From the NCBI RefSeq assembly GCF_017310035.1, contig NZ_CP022296.1:1-64000 (forward strand): a stretch of DNA of 64,000 nucleotides, read 5' to 3'. The translations under genes were made by a program, and so were the position numbers. This document shows positions 43,330 through 52,089 of this stretch, piece after piece. The notes under the pieces were generated by a model, which saw only the letters and a program-made list of their open reading frames with translations, was not told the DNA's origin and did no database searches. The stretch's first letter is position 1, and every line of letters starts with the position of its first letter. This stretch comes from Nocardioides sp. S5 (GTDB taxonomy: Bacteria; Actinomycetota; Actinomycetes; Propionibacteriales; Nocardioidaceae).

Positions 43330-44805
43330 ATGGCTGGATATCCCACCCGACTCGCTCCCAGCGGCACGGTGCCCGACGGCACCACGGAGCTCTGGAAGGA
43401 CCAGAAGCGCTACCTGTGGCTGATCGGCCTCGTGGTGCCGAGCCTGGCCTTCGTCGCCTTCGGCGGCTACGTCGCCACCGGCTGGAGCGTCTGGTTCTGG
43501 ATCGGCCCGATCGTGATCCTCGGGATCGTGCCGGCGATCGACCTGGTCGCCGGCCTCGACCGCTCCAACCCGCCGGACGACGTGATCGAGGCGCTGGAGC
43601 AGGACCGCTACTACCGCTGGATCACCTACCTCTTCCTGCCCGTCCAGTACGCCGGCTTCCTCGGCGCGATGGCCCTCGTCGGTGGGTGGGACGTGTTCGG
43701 CGTGCTGGCCGACCAGCCCCTCACCCTGCTCGACAAGGTCGGCCTGGCGATCTCGATCGGGTGCATCGGCGGCATCGGCATCAACACCGCCCACGAGCTC
43801 GGCCACAAGAAGGAGGCCAACGAGCGGTGGCTGTCCAAGATCGCGCTCGCGCAGGTCTTCTACGGCCACTTCTACATCGAGCACAACCGCGGCCACCACG
43901 TCCGGGTCGCCACCCCCGAGGACCCCGCGAGCGCCCGGCTGGGCGAGAGCTTCTACCAGTTCTGGCCGCGCACGGTCGGCGGGTCGCTGAAGTCCGCCTG
44001 GCGCCTGGAGAAGCGGCGCCTGTCGCGGCGCAAGCAGAGCCCGTGGCGCCTCGACAACGACGTGCTCAACGCGTGGCTGATGTCGCTGGTGCTGTGGGCG
44101 GGCGTCGTCGCGGCCTTCGGCATCGAGGTCGCTCCCTTCCTCCTCATCCAGGCGGTCGTCGGCTTCTCGCTCCTCGAGGTCGTCAACTTCATGGAGCACT
44201 ACGGGATGCTGCGACAGAAGGTCGGCGAGGGTGAGCGCCAGCGCTACGAGCGCGTGCTGCCCAGCCACAGCTGGAACTCCAACAACATCGCGACCAACGT
44301 GCTGCTCTACCACCTCCAGCGCCACAGCGACCACCACGCGAACCCGACCCGGCGCTACCAGACGCTGCGCGACTTCGAGGAGAGCCCGACCCTGCCCACG
44401 GGCTACGCCGGGATGATCGTGCTGGCCATCGTGCCGGCGATCTGGCGGCGCGTGATGGACCAGCGGGTCGTCGACCACTTCGGCGGCGACGTGTCGCTGG
44501 CCAACATCAGCCCGCGCAAGCGGGAGGTGTACCTGAAGAGGTACGCAGCGCAGCAGGCGGCGGGCCTCGAGGCTCGCTCCGCTCACACCTCGACCGGCGA
44601 GGGCGAGGTGGTGGTCCGGGAGGTGCTGGCCGCGCGGTGTCCCGGCTGCGAGTACGTCTACGAGGTGGCCGCGGGCGACGAGCACGAGGGCTTCGCCGCG
44701 GGCACGGCCTGGGCCGACATCCCCGTGGACTGGTGCTGCCCGGACTGTGGCGTGCGCGAGAAGGTCGACTTCGTCCCGTGCGAGCCCGAGCGGTCGGTGG
44801 CCTGA
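43330..44805 (+). CDS. alkB: Alkane 1-monooxygenase fused to rubredoxin
   Basis: Membrane di-iron enzyme that hydroxylates medium- to long-chain n-alkanes at the terminal carbon, with its electron carrier attached. The product is 491 aa. About six membrane helices and four His motifs are present: HELGHK (155-160), EHNRGHH (184-190), NFMEHYG (286-292) and RHSDHH (331-336). A linker (about 405-432) leads to a rubredoxin domain with CPGC (437-440) and CPDC (470-473) iron ligands. Such fusions are known in Dietzia, Nocardioides and other actinobacteria. The ATG has AGGAGG-like sequence (43317-43322) upstream. A TetR gene follows after 47 bases. Confidence 0.95.
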   Translation: MAGYPTRLAPSGTVPDGTTELWKDQKRYLWLIGLVVPSLAFVAFGGYVATGWSVWFWIGPIVILGIVPAIDLVAGLDRSNPPDDVIEALEQDRYYRWITYLFLPVQYAGFLGAMALVGGWDVFGVLADQPLTLLDKVGLAISIGCIGGIGINTAHELGHKKEANERWLSKIALAQVFYGHFYIEHNRGHHVRVATPEDPASARLGESFYQFWPRTVGGSLKSAWRLEKRRLSRRKQSPWRLDNDVLNAWLMSLVLWAGVVAAFGIEVAPFLLIQAVVGFSLLEVVNFMEHYGMLRQKVGEGERQRYERVLPSHSWNSNNIATNVLLYHLQRHSDHHANPTRRYQTLRDFEESPTLPTGYAGMIVLAIVPAIWRRVMDQRVVDHFGGDVSLANISPRKREVYLKRYAAQQAAGLEARSAHTSTGEGEVVVREVLAARCPGCEYVYEVAAGDEHEGFAAGTAWADIPVDWCCPDCGVREKVDFVPCEPERSVA

Positions 44806-44839
44806 GCAGCGCGGCTCAGCGCCCGGGGAGGCGGCCTCC

Positions 44840-44845
44840 TAGACT
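44840..44845 (+). promoter_or_regulatory. Candidate -10 of the alkB-linked TetR gene (leaderless type)
   Basis: TAGACT ends 7 bases before the ATG at 44853, with no SD. Confidence 0.4.
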
Positions 44846-44852
44846 CGTGGCC

Positions 44853-45416
44853 ATGCCCGAGACGACCCGCGACCGGATCGTCTCCGCGGCCGTGGCGATG
44901 ACCACCTCGTCGGGCTGGGCCTCGGTGACGATGGCCCGCCTCGCCCAGGAGGCCGGGGTGAGCCGGCAGACGGTCTACAACGAGGTCGGGTCCAAGCCGG
45001 CGCTTGCCGAGACGATGATCCTCGAGGAGCTCGCCCGCTTCCTGCGGGTGGTCGAGGAGGCCTTCGACGCCGAGCCGGACGACCTGACCCGCGCGATCGA
45101 GCGCGCGGTGTGCGACGTGCTCACCTACGCCCGGGCCAACCCGCTCCTGCACGCCGTCGTCAGCGCCACCCACGGCGCCGACACCGAGCTGCTGCCGCTG
45201 CTGACGACGAACGCCGGATCCCTCCTCGGTGTCGCCAAGGACGTCATCAGCGCCCGCGTGGTGCCGTACGCCCCCGGGATCGACCCGGCCCACCTCGACC
45301 CGGCCATCGACATGGTCGTGCGCGTGGTGCTCAGCCACGTGATGCAGCCGTCCGGCTCGCCGGAGCAGACGGGTGCCGACATCGCCTGGGTGTCCGCGCA
45401 GGTGCTCGGCACCTGA
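44853..45416 (+). CDS. TetR family regulator (AlkX-like)
   Basis: A 187-aa repressor. The N-terminal helix-turn-helix is TMARLAQEAGVSRQTVYNEVGSKPALAETMI, and the C-terminal half is an all-helical ligand domain. The short HTH variant with TVYNEVGSK and its place right after alkB match AlkX-type regulators of alkane hydroxylase genes, which respond to fatty acids or alkanes. It is the natural candidate to bind the inverted repeats in the alkB promoter. It probably also has its own leaderless promoter. Confidence 0.85.
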   Translation: MPETTRDRIVSAAVAMTTSSGWASVTMARLAQEAGVSRQTVYNEVGSKPALAETMILEELARFLRVVEEAFDAEPDDLTRAIERAVCDVLTYARANPLLHAVVSATHGADTELLPLLTTNAGSLLGVAKDVISARVVPYAPGIDPAHLDPAIDMVVRVVLSHVMQPSGSPEQTGADIAWVSAQVLGT

Positions 45417-45420
45417 GTCC

Positions 45421-45426
45421 TACGCT
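45421..45426 (+). promoter_or_regulatory. Candidate -10 of the MFS gene (leaderless type)
   Basis: TACGCT ends 6 bases before the GTG at 45433. Confidence 0.4.
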
Positions 45427-45432
45427 GGCTGC

Positions 45433-46827
45433 GTGAGCGCCGTCGCGTGGGGTACGCCGAGCGCGCGGGGCATCGTCGCCGCGGCGACCCTCGGGTCGGG
45501 GCTGACCCTGCTCGACGGCACGGTCGTCAACGTCGCGCTGCGCACGATGGGTGAGGACCTCGACGCCTCGCTGTCGCAGCTGCAGTGGATCACCAACGGC
45601 TACCTGCTCTCGTTGGCCTCGCTCATCCTGCTCGGCGGCTCGCTGGGCGACCGGCTCGGCCGGCGCCGCGTCTTCCTCGTCGGCACGGTCTGGTTCGCGC
45701 TGGCCTCGCTGCTGTGCGGCCTCGCCCCGACCGCCGAGGTGCTGGTCCTGGCGCGGGTGCTGCAGGGGATCGGCGGCGCGCTGCTCACCCCCGGCAGCCT
45801 GGCGATGATCCAGGGCGCCTTCCGCGCCGAGGACCGGAGCCGCGCGATCGGCGCCTGGTCGGGGCTCGGCGGCATCGCGGCCGCCCTCGGCCCGCTCGTC
45901 GGCGGTCTGCTGGTCGACCACGCGTCGTGGCGGTGGATCTTCCTCATCAACCTGCCGCTCGCGGCGCTCACGGTGTGGCTGGCGCTGCGGTGGGTGCCGG
46001 AGACCCGCGACCCGCGCGCGCACGGCCGCTTCGACCTCCCGGGAGCGGTGCTCGCCTCGCTCGCGCTCGCCGGGACCACCTGGGCGCTCACCGACGCCGG
46101 GGGAGCGGTGACGCCGTGGGCCGCGGCGCTCGGGCTGGTCGCGGCGGTGGCGTTCGTGGTCGTGGAGCGCCGGACCCGCGAGCCGATGGTCCCGCTGGGG
46201 CTCTTCGCCGACCGGACCTTCAGCGCCGCGAACCTCATGACCCTCCTCGTCTACGCCGCCCTCGGCGCGATCCTGTTCTTCCTCGTGCTCCAGCTCCAGA
46301 CCGTCGGGGGCTACGGCGCCCTCGCGGCCGGGCTGGCGACGCTGCCGATCACCGCCTGCATGCTCTTCCTCGCCGCCCGCGGTGGCGCGCTCGGCGAGCG
46401 GATCGGGCCGCGCATCCCGATGACCTTCGGCCCGCTCGTGATGGCCGCCGGCACGCTCTGGCTGCTGGTGGTCGGGCCCGACGTGGTGTGGTGGCGCGAC
46501 GTCGCTCCGGGCCTCACCGTCTTCGGCCTCGGTCTGGCGCTGATGGTCGCGCCGCTGACCGCGACCGTCCTCGCCGCGGCGCCCGACGAGGTGGCCGGCG
46601 TGGCCAGCGGGATCAACAACGCGGTCGCCCGCGCGGGGTCCCTGCTCGCGGTCGCCGCGCTGCCGATGGCCGTCGGCCTCGCCGGCGACGACTACCGCGA
46701 CCCGGCGCGCCTCGACACGGCGTACGGCTCGGCGATGGTCGCCTGCGCGGTGCTGCTCGTGGTGGGGGGCGTGGTCTCGTGGTTCACCATTCCCGCTCGG
46801 GTCCGCACTCCTGCCCCTGCCGCCTAA
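45433..46827 (+). CDS. MFS multidrug exporter, DHA2 (EmrB/QacA) type
   Basis: A 464-aa proton-driven exporter with about fourteen membrane helices. DHA2 motifs are LDGTVVNVALRTMGEDL in helix 1, GGSLGDRLGRRRVFLVG (motif A) and RVLQGIGGALLTPGSLAMI (motif B/C area). The substrate is unknown. It follows the TetR gene by 16 bases, but a separate -10-like element suggests its own transcript. The next gene's -10-like hexamer overlaps its TAA stop. Confidence 0.9.
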   Translation: MSAVAWGTPSARGIVAAATLGSGLTLLDGTVVNVALRTMGEDLDASLSQLQWITNGYLLSLASLILLGGSLGDRLGRRRVFLVGTVWFALASLLCGLAPTAEVLVLARVLQGIGGALLTPGSLAMIQGAFRAEDRSRAIGAWSGLGGIAAALGPLVGGLLVDHASWRWIFLINLPLAALTVWLALRWVPETRDPRAHGRFDLPGAVLASLALAGTTWALTDAGGAVTPWAAALGLVAAVAFVVVERRTREPMVPLGLFADRTFSAANLMTLLVYAALGAILFFLVLQLQTVGGYGALAAGLATLPITACMLFLAARGGALGERIGPRIPMTFGPLVMAAGTLWLLVVGPDVVWWRDVAPGLTVFGLGLALMVAPLTATVLAAAPDEVAGVASGINNAVARAGSLLAVAALPMAVGLAGDDYRDPARLDTAYGSAMVACAVLLVVGGVVSWFTIPARVRTPAPAA

Positions 46828-46830
46828 GGT
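46825..46830 (+). promoter_or_regulatory. Candidate -10 of the M15 peptidase gene (leaderless type)
   Basis: TAAGGT ends 7 bases before the ATG at 46838 and overlaps the stop codon of the MFS gene. Confidence 0.35.
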
Positions 46831-46837
46831 CTGTGGC

Positions 46838-48058
46838 ATGTGTCGAGGACGGGGACTGCGGGGCGGCGCGGCAGCGGCCGCGCTGGTCCTGCTGCTCGGC
46901 GCCTGCAGCGAGGCCGGGAGCACCGGCGGACGGGCACCGGCGCCCGCCTCCCCCTCCGAGCCGTCGACCGCGCCCCCGGCCACGCCGGCCGTCCCGGTCG
47001 CCGACCCCGAGCACGCCGTCGAGCCTCCCGGGGAGCGTGACGGCCGGCTGTGGAGCGCCGACATCCTCGTGCAGTGGGACCAGCCGCTCGACGACGACCT
47101 GGTCAAGAAGATCGAGAAGCTCAGAGGCGTCGCCCACACCGAGCGGATCGGCCTCGGCCAGGTCAGCCTGGAGAACCGCGTGCTGACCGTGGCGTCGGTG
47201 GATCCGGCCGACTACCGCCACTTCACCCGCGCCGAGGTGGCGGACTTCCAGGAGGCCTGGGACCGGGTGGCGGGTGGCGAGCTGGCGATCGACCGCGCGG
47301 TGGCGCGACGGCTCGCGGACGCCGACGGGATGATCCGCCTCGGCAACGAGGACGAGGCCCCGACGCTGCACGTGGGGGCGTACACCCCCCAGATCCCGAC
47401 GATCGACATGGTGGTCAACACCGCGTGGGCCGAGGACATCGAGATGGCCACGAACAACGGCCTGCTGATCTCGACCGACGACATCACCCCCGCCACCATC
47501 CGCAAGCCGCTCGAGCGGCTGGTCGGCGAGGACGTGTCGGTCCAGATGCTCGACGTGGCGTCTCGGATCGGCCTCGACCCCGACGCCAGGCTCACCGCGA
47601 TCCCGACCGGCGGCACGCTGGGCAGCGTCGTCGGCACTTACCGCTACCGCGTGGCGGGCGGCGGCCGGATCGACCCCGACCCCGGGTGGGTGGCGGCCAA
47701 CATCCGCACCGAGGTGGTGCCGATCCTCGGCAGCGTCACCTGCCACAAGGACCTCTTCCCGCAGCTGCGCGCCGCGCTGCTGGAGGTGCAGCAGCGCGGG
47801 CTGGCCGACGAGATCAACCCGGGGGAGTACGCCGGGTGCTACTACCCGCGCTTCATCGCGAACACCACGACCCTGTCCAACCACTCCTTCGGCCTGGCCC
47901 TGGACCTAAACGTGCCCGGCAACCTGCGCGGCACCGTCGGCGAGATCGACCGTGACGTGGTGGCGATCTTCAAGACGTGGGGCTTCGCGTGGGGCGGGGA
48001 CTGGCGCTTCACCGACCCGATGCACTTCGAGCTCAGCGAGGTCAAGGCCGTCGGCTGA
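46838..48058 (+). CDS. Lipoprotein with M15 (VanY-like) D,D-carboxypeptidase domain
   Basis: A 406-aa exported lipoprotein. The signal has a lipobox LLGAC at about residues 19-23, then a Pro/Ala/Ser-rich stretch to about 65. A middle domain of about 200 residues (KLRGVAHTERIGLGQVSL and onwards) is not recognised. The C-terminal 110 residues are an M15 peptidase: SNHSFGLALDLN (Ser-x-His-x6-Asp zinc ligands) and MHFEL (third zinc ligand). Members trim D-Ala from peptidoglycan stems. The start is the ATG at 46838. Confidence 0.85.
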   Translation: MCRGRGLRGGAAAAALVLLLGACSEAGSTGGRAPAPASPSEPSTAPPATPAVPVADPEHAVEPPGERDGRLWSADILVQWDQPLDDDLVKKIEKLRGVAHTERIGLGQVSLENRVLTVASVDPADYRHFTRAEVADFQEAWDRVAGGELAIDRAVARRLADADGMIRLGNEDEAPTLHVGAYTPQIPTIDMVVNTAWAEDIEMATNNGLLISTDDITPATIRKPLERLVGEDVSVQMLDVASRIGLDPDARLTAIPTGGTLGSVVGTYRYRVAGGGRIDPDPGWVAANIRTEVVPILGSVTCHKDLFPQLRAALLEVQQRGLADEINPGEYAGCYYPRFIANTTTLSNHSFGLALDLNVPGNLRGTVGEIDRDVVAIFKTWGFAWGGDWRFTDPMHFELSEVKAVG

Positions 48059-48062
48059 GCTT

Positions 48063-48105
48063 GTGCGGTCGCTGTGGTGCGGTTGCCGCACCAGGACGAC
48101 CGCAC
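48063..48105 (+). terminator. Two-stage hairpin terminator
   Basis: The outer stem GTGCGGTCG/CGACCGCAC (48063-48071 / 48097-48105) and inner stem TGGTGCGG/CCGCACCA (48075-48082 / 48086-48093) are separated by a 3x3 internal loop. It begins 5 bases after the M15 gene stop. Confidence 0.65.
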
Positions 48106-48176
48106 TGTCGTTGCGATCACCGGGTAGCCGGGGATCCCGACCGGCCCACCGCAACCGCCCCCGAACCACAGCCCCC

Positions 48177-48182
48177 TAGGCT
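48177..48182 (+). promoter_or_regulatory. Candidate -10 of the quinone oxidoreductase gene (leaderless type)
   Basis: TAGGCT ends 7 bases before the ATG at 48190, with no SD. Confidence 0.4.
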
Positions 48183-48189
48183 CGCCCCC

Positions 48190-49167
48190 ATGAAGGCAGT
48201 CCAGGTCGTCACCACCACCGGTCCCGCCGACATCGTCATCCGCGACGTCGACCCGCCGACCCCGGAGCCCCACGACGTGCTCGTCGAGGTGCACAGCGTC
48301 GGCGTGGCCTTCCCCGACCTGCTGCTGAGCCGCGGGGAGTACCAGTTCAAGCCCGAGCCGCCCTTCACCCTCGGCGTCGACTTCGCCGGCGTCGTCCTCG
48401 ACCCCGGCTCGCCGGAGTCGAGCGGGTTCACCGTCGGCCAGCGGGTCGCGGGCGTGAACCTCCACGGCGGGGCGGGCGAGCAGGTCGCCAACCCGGCGAT
48501 CTTCACCTTCGCGCTGCCCGACGCGTTGTCGTACGACGAGGGCGCGGCGCTGCCGATGAACTACCTCACCGCCCTCTTCGCGCTCGAGGAGCGCGGGAGC
48601 CTGCGCGAGGGCGAGACGGTCCTCGTCCACGGTGCGGCCGGCGGCGTCGGCACCGCCACCCTCCAGGTCGCCAAGGGCCTCGGCGCCCGCACCATCGCCG
48701 TCGTGAGCACCGAGGAGAAGGCCGCCTTCGCGCGCGCCGCGGGTGCCGACGAGGTCGTCGTCGGCCCGGACTTCAAGGACGCGGTCAAGGAGCTGACTCG
48801 GGGCCTGGGTGTCGACGTGGTCCTCGACGTCGTCGGCGGCCCCGCCTTCACCGACTCGCTGCGCTGCCTCGCCGAGCAGGGCCGGGTGCTGGTGGTGGGC
48901 TTCGCCGCCGGGCAGGGCATCCCCGAGGTCAAGGTCAACCGGCTGCTCCTGGGCAACACCGACGTCCGCGGCGTCGGCTGGGGGGCGTACGCCATGACGC
49001 GCCCGGGCTACATGCAGCAGCAGTGGCACCGCCTCGAGCCGATGATCGCCTCGGGTGTGGTGCGGCCGCCGATCGGAGCGACGTACGAGCTCGGCGACTT
49101 CGGGCGCGCGCTCGTCGACATGGACGAGCGCCGGACCCTCGGCAAGTCGGTCGTACGGGTGCGCTGA
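48190..49167 (+). CDS. Zinc-free quinone oxidoreductase (NADPH:quinone, MDR family)
   Basis: A 325-aa medium-chain dehydrogenase/reductase of the quinone oxidoreductase branch, without zinc-ligand cysteines. Signatures are GVAFPDLLLSRGEYQFKPE, LGVDFAGVV, the catalytic/NADPH region LPMNYLTALFAL, the Rossmann loop HGAAGGVGTATLQVAKGLGA and DVVLDVVGGPAF. Members reduce quinones or other alpha,beta-unsaturated carbonyls with NADPH. The substrate is not determinable. Confidence 0.9.
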   Translation: MKAVQVVTTTGPADIVIRDVDPPTPEPHDVLVEVHSVGVAFPDLLLSRGEYQFKPEPPFTLGVDFAGVVLDPGSPESSGFTVGQRVAGVNLHGGAGEQVANPAIFTFALPDALSYDEGAALPMNYLTALFALEERGSLREGETVLVHGAAGGVGTATLQVAKGLGARTIAVVSTEEKAAFARAAGADEVVVGPDFKDAVKELTRGLGVDVVLDVVGGPAFTDSLRCLAEQGRVLVVGFAAGQGIPEVKVNRLLLGNTDVRGVGWGAYAMTRPGYMQQQWHRLEPMIASGVVRPPIGATYELGDFGRALVDMDERRTLGKSVVRVR

Positions 49168-49202
49168 CGCCCCGGCTGCGTCCCGGGCTGGGGGCGCGAG
49201 GT

Positions 49203-49208
49203 TAGGGT
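49203..49208 (+). promoter_or_regulatory. Candidate -10 of the M13 peptidase gene (leaderless type)
   Basis: TAGGGT ends 7 bases before the GTG at 49216. Confidence 0.4.
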
Positions 49209-49215
49209 CGGACGC

Positions 49216-51162
49216 GTGACGATCCTCGATGACGCCCGCGAGGGCATGAACCCCGACATCCGCCCCCAGGACGACCTCTTCGGCCACGTCAACGGGCGCT
49301 GGCTGGACGAGACCGAGATCCCCTCGGACAAGTCGAGCTGGGGTGCGTTCATCGCGCTGGCCGACGCCGCCGAGCAGCAGGTCCGCGACATCATCACCGA
49401 GCTCGCCGACCGTCCCGCCGACCAGCTCTCCAGTGACGAGGAGACCAAGATCGCGGCCCTCTACGCCTCCTTCATGGACACCGAGCGGATCGAGGCGCTC
49501 GGCCTCGAGCCGGTGCGCGACCTGCTCGACCGCGCCCGCGCGATCGGCGACCTGACCGCCCTCGCCGACTTCCTCGGCATGTTCGAGCGCACCGGCGGAC
49601 CCGGGCTGTTCGGCTCCTACATCACGCCCGATCGCGTCGACGCCTCGCGCAACATCGTCTACCTCGCCCAGGGCGGACTCGGGCTGCCCGACGAGTCCTA
49701 CTACCGCGACGAGAAGTTCGCCGAGATCCGCGCGACCTACGAGAAGTACCTCACCACCCTCCTCACCCTCAGCGAGCACGAGGACCCGGCCGGCGCGGCC
49801 GCCCGCGTGCTGGCGTACGAGACCCGGCTCGCCGAGGGCCACTGGGAGGCCGCCGCCACCCGCGACGTGCAGAAGACGACCAACCACCTCTCGCTGGAGC
49901 AGCTGCGCGAGCTGTGCCCGGCGTTCGAGTGGTCGACCTACGTCGCGGCCCTCGGTGGCAGCGACGAGACGCTGCGCACCACGATCGTGATGCAGCCCGA
50001 CTTCTTCTCGCACCTGTCCACGGTGCTGGAGGAGACGCCGATCGAGACCTGGCGCGACATCCTGCACGTCCGCATCGTCCGCAGCTCCGCGCCCTACCTG
50101 CCCGAGCCGTTCGTCGAGGCCAACTTCGACTTCTACGGCCGCACCCTCAACGGCACCCCCGAGCTGCGCGCGCGCTGGAAGCGCGGCGTGGACTTCGTCG
50201 AGGGCGCGATCGGCGAGGCCGTCGGCAAGGTCTACGTCTCGCGGCACTTCCCGCCCACGTCGAAGCAGATGATGGACGAGCTGGTCGCCAACCTCGTCAC
50301 CGCCTACCGCCGCTCGATCGAGACGCTCGACTGGATGGGCGAGGACACCAAGCAGAAGGCGTACGACAAGCTGGACCGCTTCTACCCCAAGATCGGCTAC
50401 CCGACGGAGTTCCGCGACTACTCCGAGCTGGAGATCTCCGCCGACGACCTGATGGGCAACGTCGCCTCGGCCTCGGCCTTCGAGACCGACCGCCAGCTCG
50501 AGAAGGTCGGCCAGCCCGTCGACCGCGACGAGTGGCTGATGCTCCCGCAGACCGTCAACGCCTACTACCACCCCGGCACCAACGAGATCTGCTTCCCGGC
50601 CGCGATCCTCCAGCCCCCGTTCTTCAGCCCCGACGCCACGGACGCGGAGAACTACGGCGGCATCGGCGCGGTCATCGGCCACGAGATCGGCCACGGCTTC
50701 GACGACCAGGGCGCGCAGTACGACGGCGACGGCAACCTGCACGACTGGTGGACCGCCGACGACAAGTCAGCGTTCGAGGCCAAGTCGCAGGCCCTCATCG
50801 CGCAGTACGACGCCTTCGAGCCCCGCAACCTGCCCGGCGAGCACGTCAACGGCAGCCTCACCGTCGGCGAGAACATCGGCGACCTCGGCGGCCTCACGAT
50901 CGCGCACAAGGCGTACGTCATCAGCCAGGGCGGCGACGCCTCGGTCGAGGACCGGCGCTCGCTCTTCCTCAACTGGAGCCACGTGTGGCGCACCAAGCGC
51001 CGCAAGGAGCAGGAGCTGCAGTACCTCACCATCGACCCGCACAGCCCGGCCGAGTTCCGCGCGAACATCGTGCGCAACCTCGACGAGTTCCACGAGGTGT
51101 TCGAGACCGAGCCCGGCGACGGACTGTGGCTCGAGCCGGGGTCGCGCGTCCGGATCTGGTGA
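49216..51162 (+). CDS. M13 family zinc metallopeptidase (PepO/neprilysin-like)
   Basis: A 648-aa endopeptidase that cleaves small peptides on the N-terminal side of hydrophobic residues. The zinc site is HEIGH (His489, Glu490, His493) with third ligand Glu552 in ENIGDLGG. Substrate-binding NAYYHPGTNEICFPAAILQPP precedes it. The end carries NIVRNLDEFHEVFE and a terminal RVRIW, typical of the family. No signal peptide or anchor is visible, so it is probably cytoplasmic, unlike eukaryotic neprilysin. The GTG start gives the family N-terminus. Confidence 0.94.
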   Translation: MTILDDAREGMNPDIRPQDDLFGHVNGRWLDETEIPSDKSSWGAFIALADAAEQQVRDIITELADRPADQLSSDEETKIAALYASFMDTERIEALGLEPVRDLLDRARAIGDLTALADFLGMFERTGGPGLFGSYITPDRVDASRNIVYLAQGGLGLPDESYYRDEKFAEIRATYEKYLTTLLTLSEHEDPAGAAARVLAYETRLAEGHWEAAATRDVQKTTNHLSLEQLRELCPAFEWSTYVAALGGSDETLRTTIVMQPDFFSHLSTVLEETPIETWRDILHVRIVRSSAPYLPEPFVEANFDFYGRTLNGTPELRARWKRGVDFVEGAIGEAVGKVYVSRHFPPTSKQMMDELVANLVTAYRRSIETLDWMGEDTKQKAYDKLDRFYPKIGYPTEFRDYSELEISADDLMGNVASASAFETDRQLEKVGQPVDRDEWLMLPQTVNAYYHPGTNEICFPAAILQPPFFSPDATDAENYGGIGAVIGHEIGHGFDDQGAQYDGDGNLHDWWTADDKSAFEAKSQALIAQYDAFEPRNLPGEHVNGSLTVGENIGDLGGLTIAHKAYVISQGGDASVEDRRSLFLNWSHVWRTKRRKEQELQYLTIDPHSPAEFRANIVRNLDEFHEVFETEPGDGLWLEPGSRVRIW

Positions 51163-51184
51163 CCGCCTCGGGTTGAATGAGCCC

Positions 51185-51991
51185 GTGACGATCCCCGGAC
51201 ACGACCAGTCCAGCTATCGCCTGCGCCTCGAGTGGGGGCCGACCGGCGCCGAGGCCGTGCGTGCCGACTACGCCGTCGTCGTCGACGTGCTGTCCTTCAC
51301 GACCACGCTGAGCGTCGCGGTCGAGCGCGGCATCGAGGTCTTCCCGTTCCGCTGGCGCGACGCCCGGGCGGCCGAGCACGCCATGCGCCACGCCGCCACG
51401 CTGGCTGTCGGGAGGTTCGAGGCGCTCTCGCGCGGCGACGCGCGCCACGTCTCGCTCTCGCCGGCCAGCCTCGCCGAGGTCGAGGGGGTCGAGCGCCTCG
51501 TGCTGCCCTCGCCGAACGGGTCGAGCATCGCCTTCGCGCTCGCCGACGCCGGGTCGAGCGTGGTCGGGGCGTGCCTGCGCAACGCGGGCGCCGTCGCCCG
51601 GTGGCTGGCACCGCGGGTGGCCGACGGCGCCAGCGTGGTCGTCGTACCGGCGGGGGAGCGGTGGTACGACGACACGCTGCGCCCGGCGGCCGAGGACCTG
51701 TGGGGCGCGGGCGCGGTCCTCGACGCGCTTCTCGACGCACCGGGGGTCGACGCCGCGGCCAGCCCCGAGGCACGGATGGCCGTCGCCGCGTGGCGTGCGG
51801 TGGACCTCCCGGGCGACCTGCTCGACTGCGCCGGCGGCCGCGAGCTGCGCGAGGCGGGCTTCGTGGCCGACGTGGAGATCGCCGCGCAGCACGACGTCAG
51901 CGAGGTGGTCCCGGTGCTGGTCGGCGAGTCGTTCCGCGACGCCGCCACCCTGCCGCCCGGCGGTCCGCGGCTGCGTCGCGTCGGGTCGTGA
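51185..51991 (+). CDS. 2-phosphosulfolactate phosphatase family protein (ComB-like)
   Basis: A 268-aa protein of the ComB family, whose archaeal members hydrolyse 2-phosphosulfolactate in coenzyme M synthesis. Segments include ADYAVVVDVLSFTTTLSVAVERG, LPSPNGSSIAFALA and VVVVPAGERW. Actinobacteria are not generally known to make coenzyme M by this route, and no other ComA/ComC-like gene is nearby, so the real substrate is uncertain. The GTG at 51185 is preferred; a TTG 4 codons earlier (51173) is in frame. Confidence 0.8.
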   Translation: MTIPGHDQSSYRLRLEWGPTGAEAVRADYAVVVDVLSFTTTLSVAVERGIEVFPFRWRDARAAEHAMRHAATLAVGRFEALSRGDARHVSLSPASLAEVEGVERLVLPSPNGSSIAFALADAGSSVVGACLRNAGAVARWLAPRVADGASVVVVPAGERWYDDTLRPAAEDLWGAGAVLDALLDAPGVDAAASPEARMAVAAWRAVDLPGDLLDCAGGRELREAGFVADVEIAAQHDVSEVVPVLVGESFRDAATLPPGGPRLRRVGS

Positions 51992-52089
51992 GGAAAACCT
52001 GACCGTTCGGTCTGGTGGCGGAGGCCCCGCAGTGCCTACTGTGAGCGCGGTCACACTCGGGTGGCCACGATCTCGGAGGACTCACACAG

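Noticed and set aside
47842..50742. A 966-codon minus-strand frame over the oxidoreductase and M13 genes
   Set aside because: It crosses two well-supported plus-strand genes and a promoter gap, with no protein motif.
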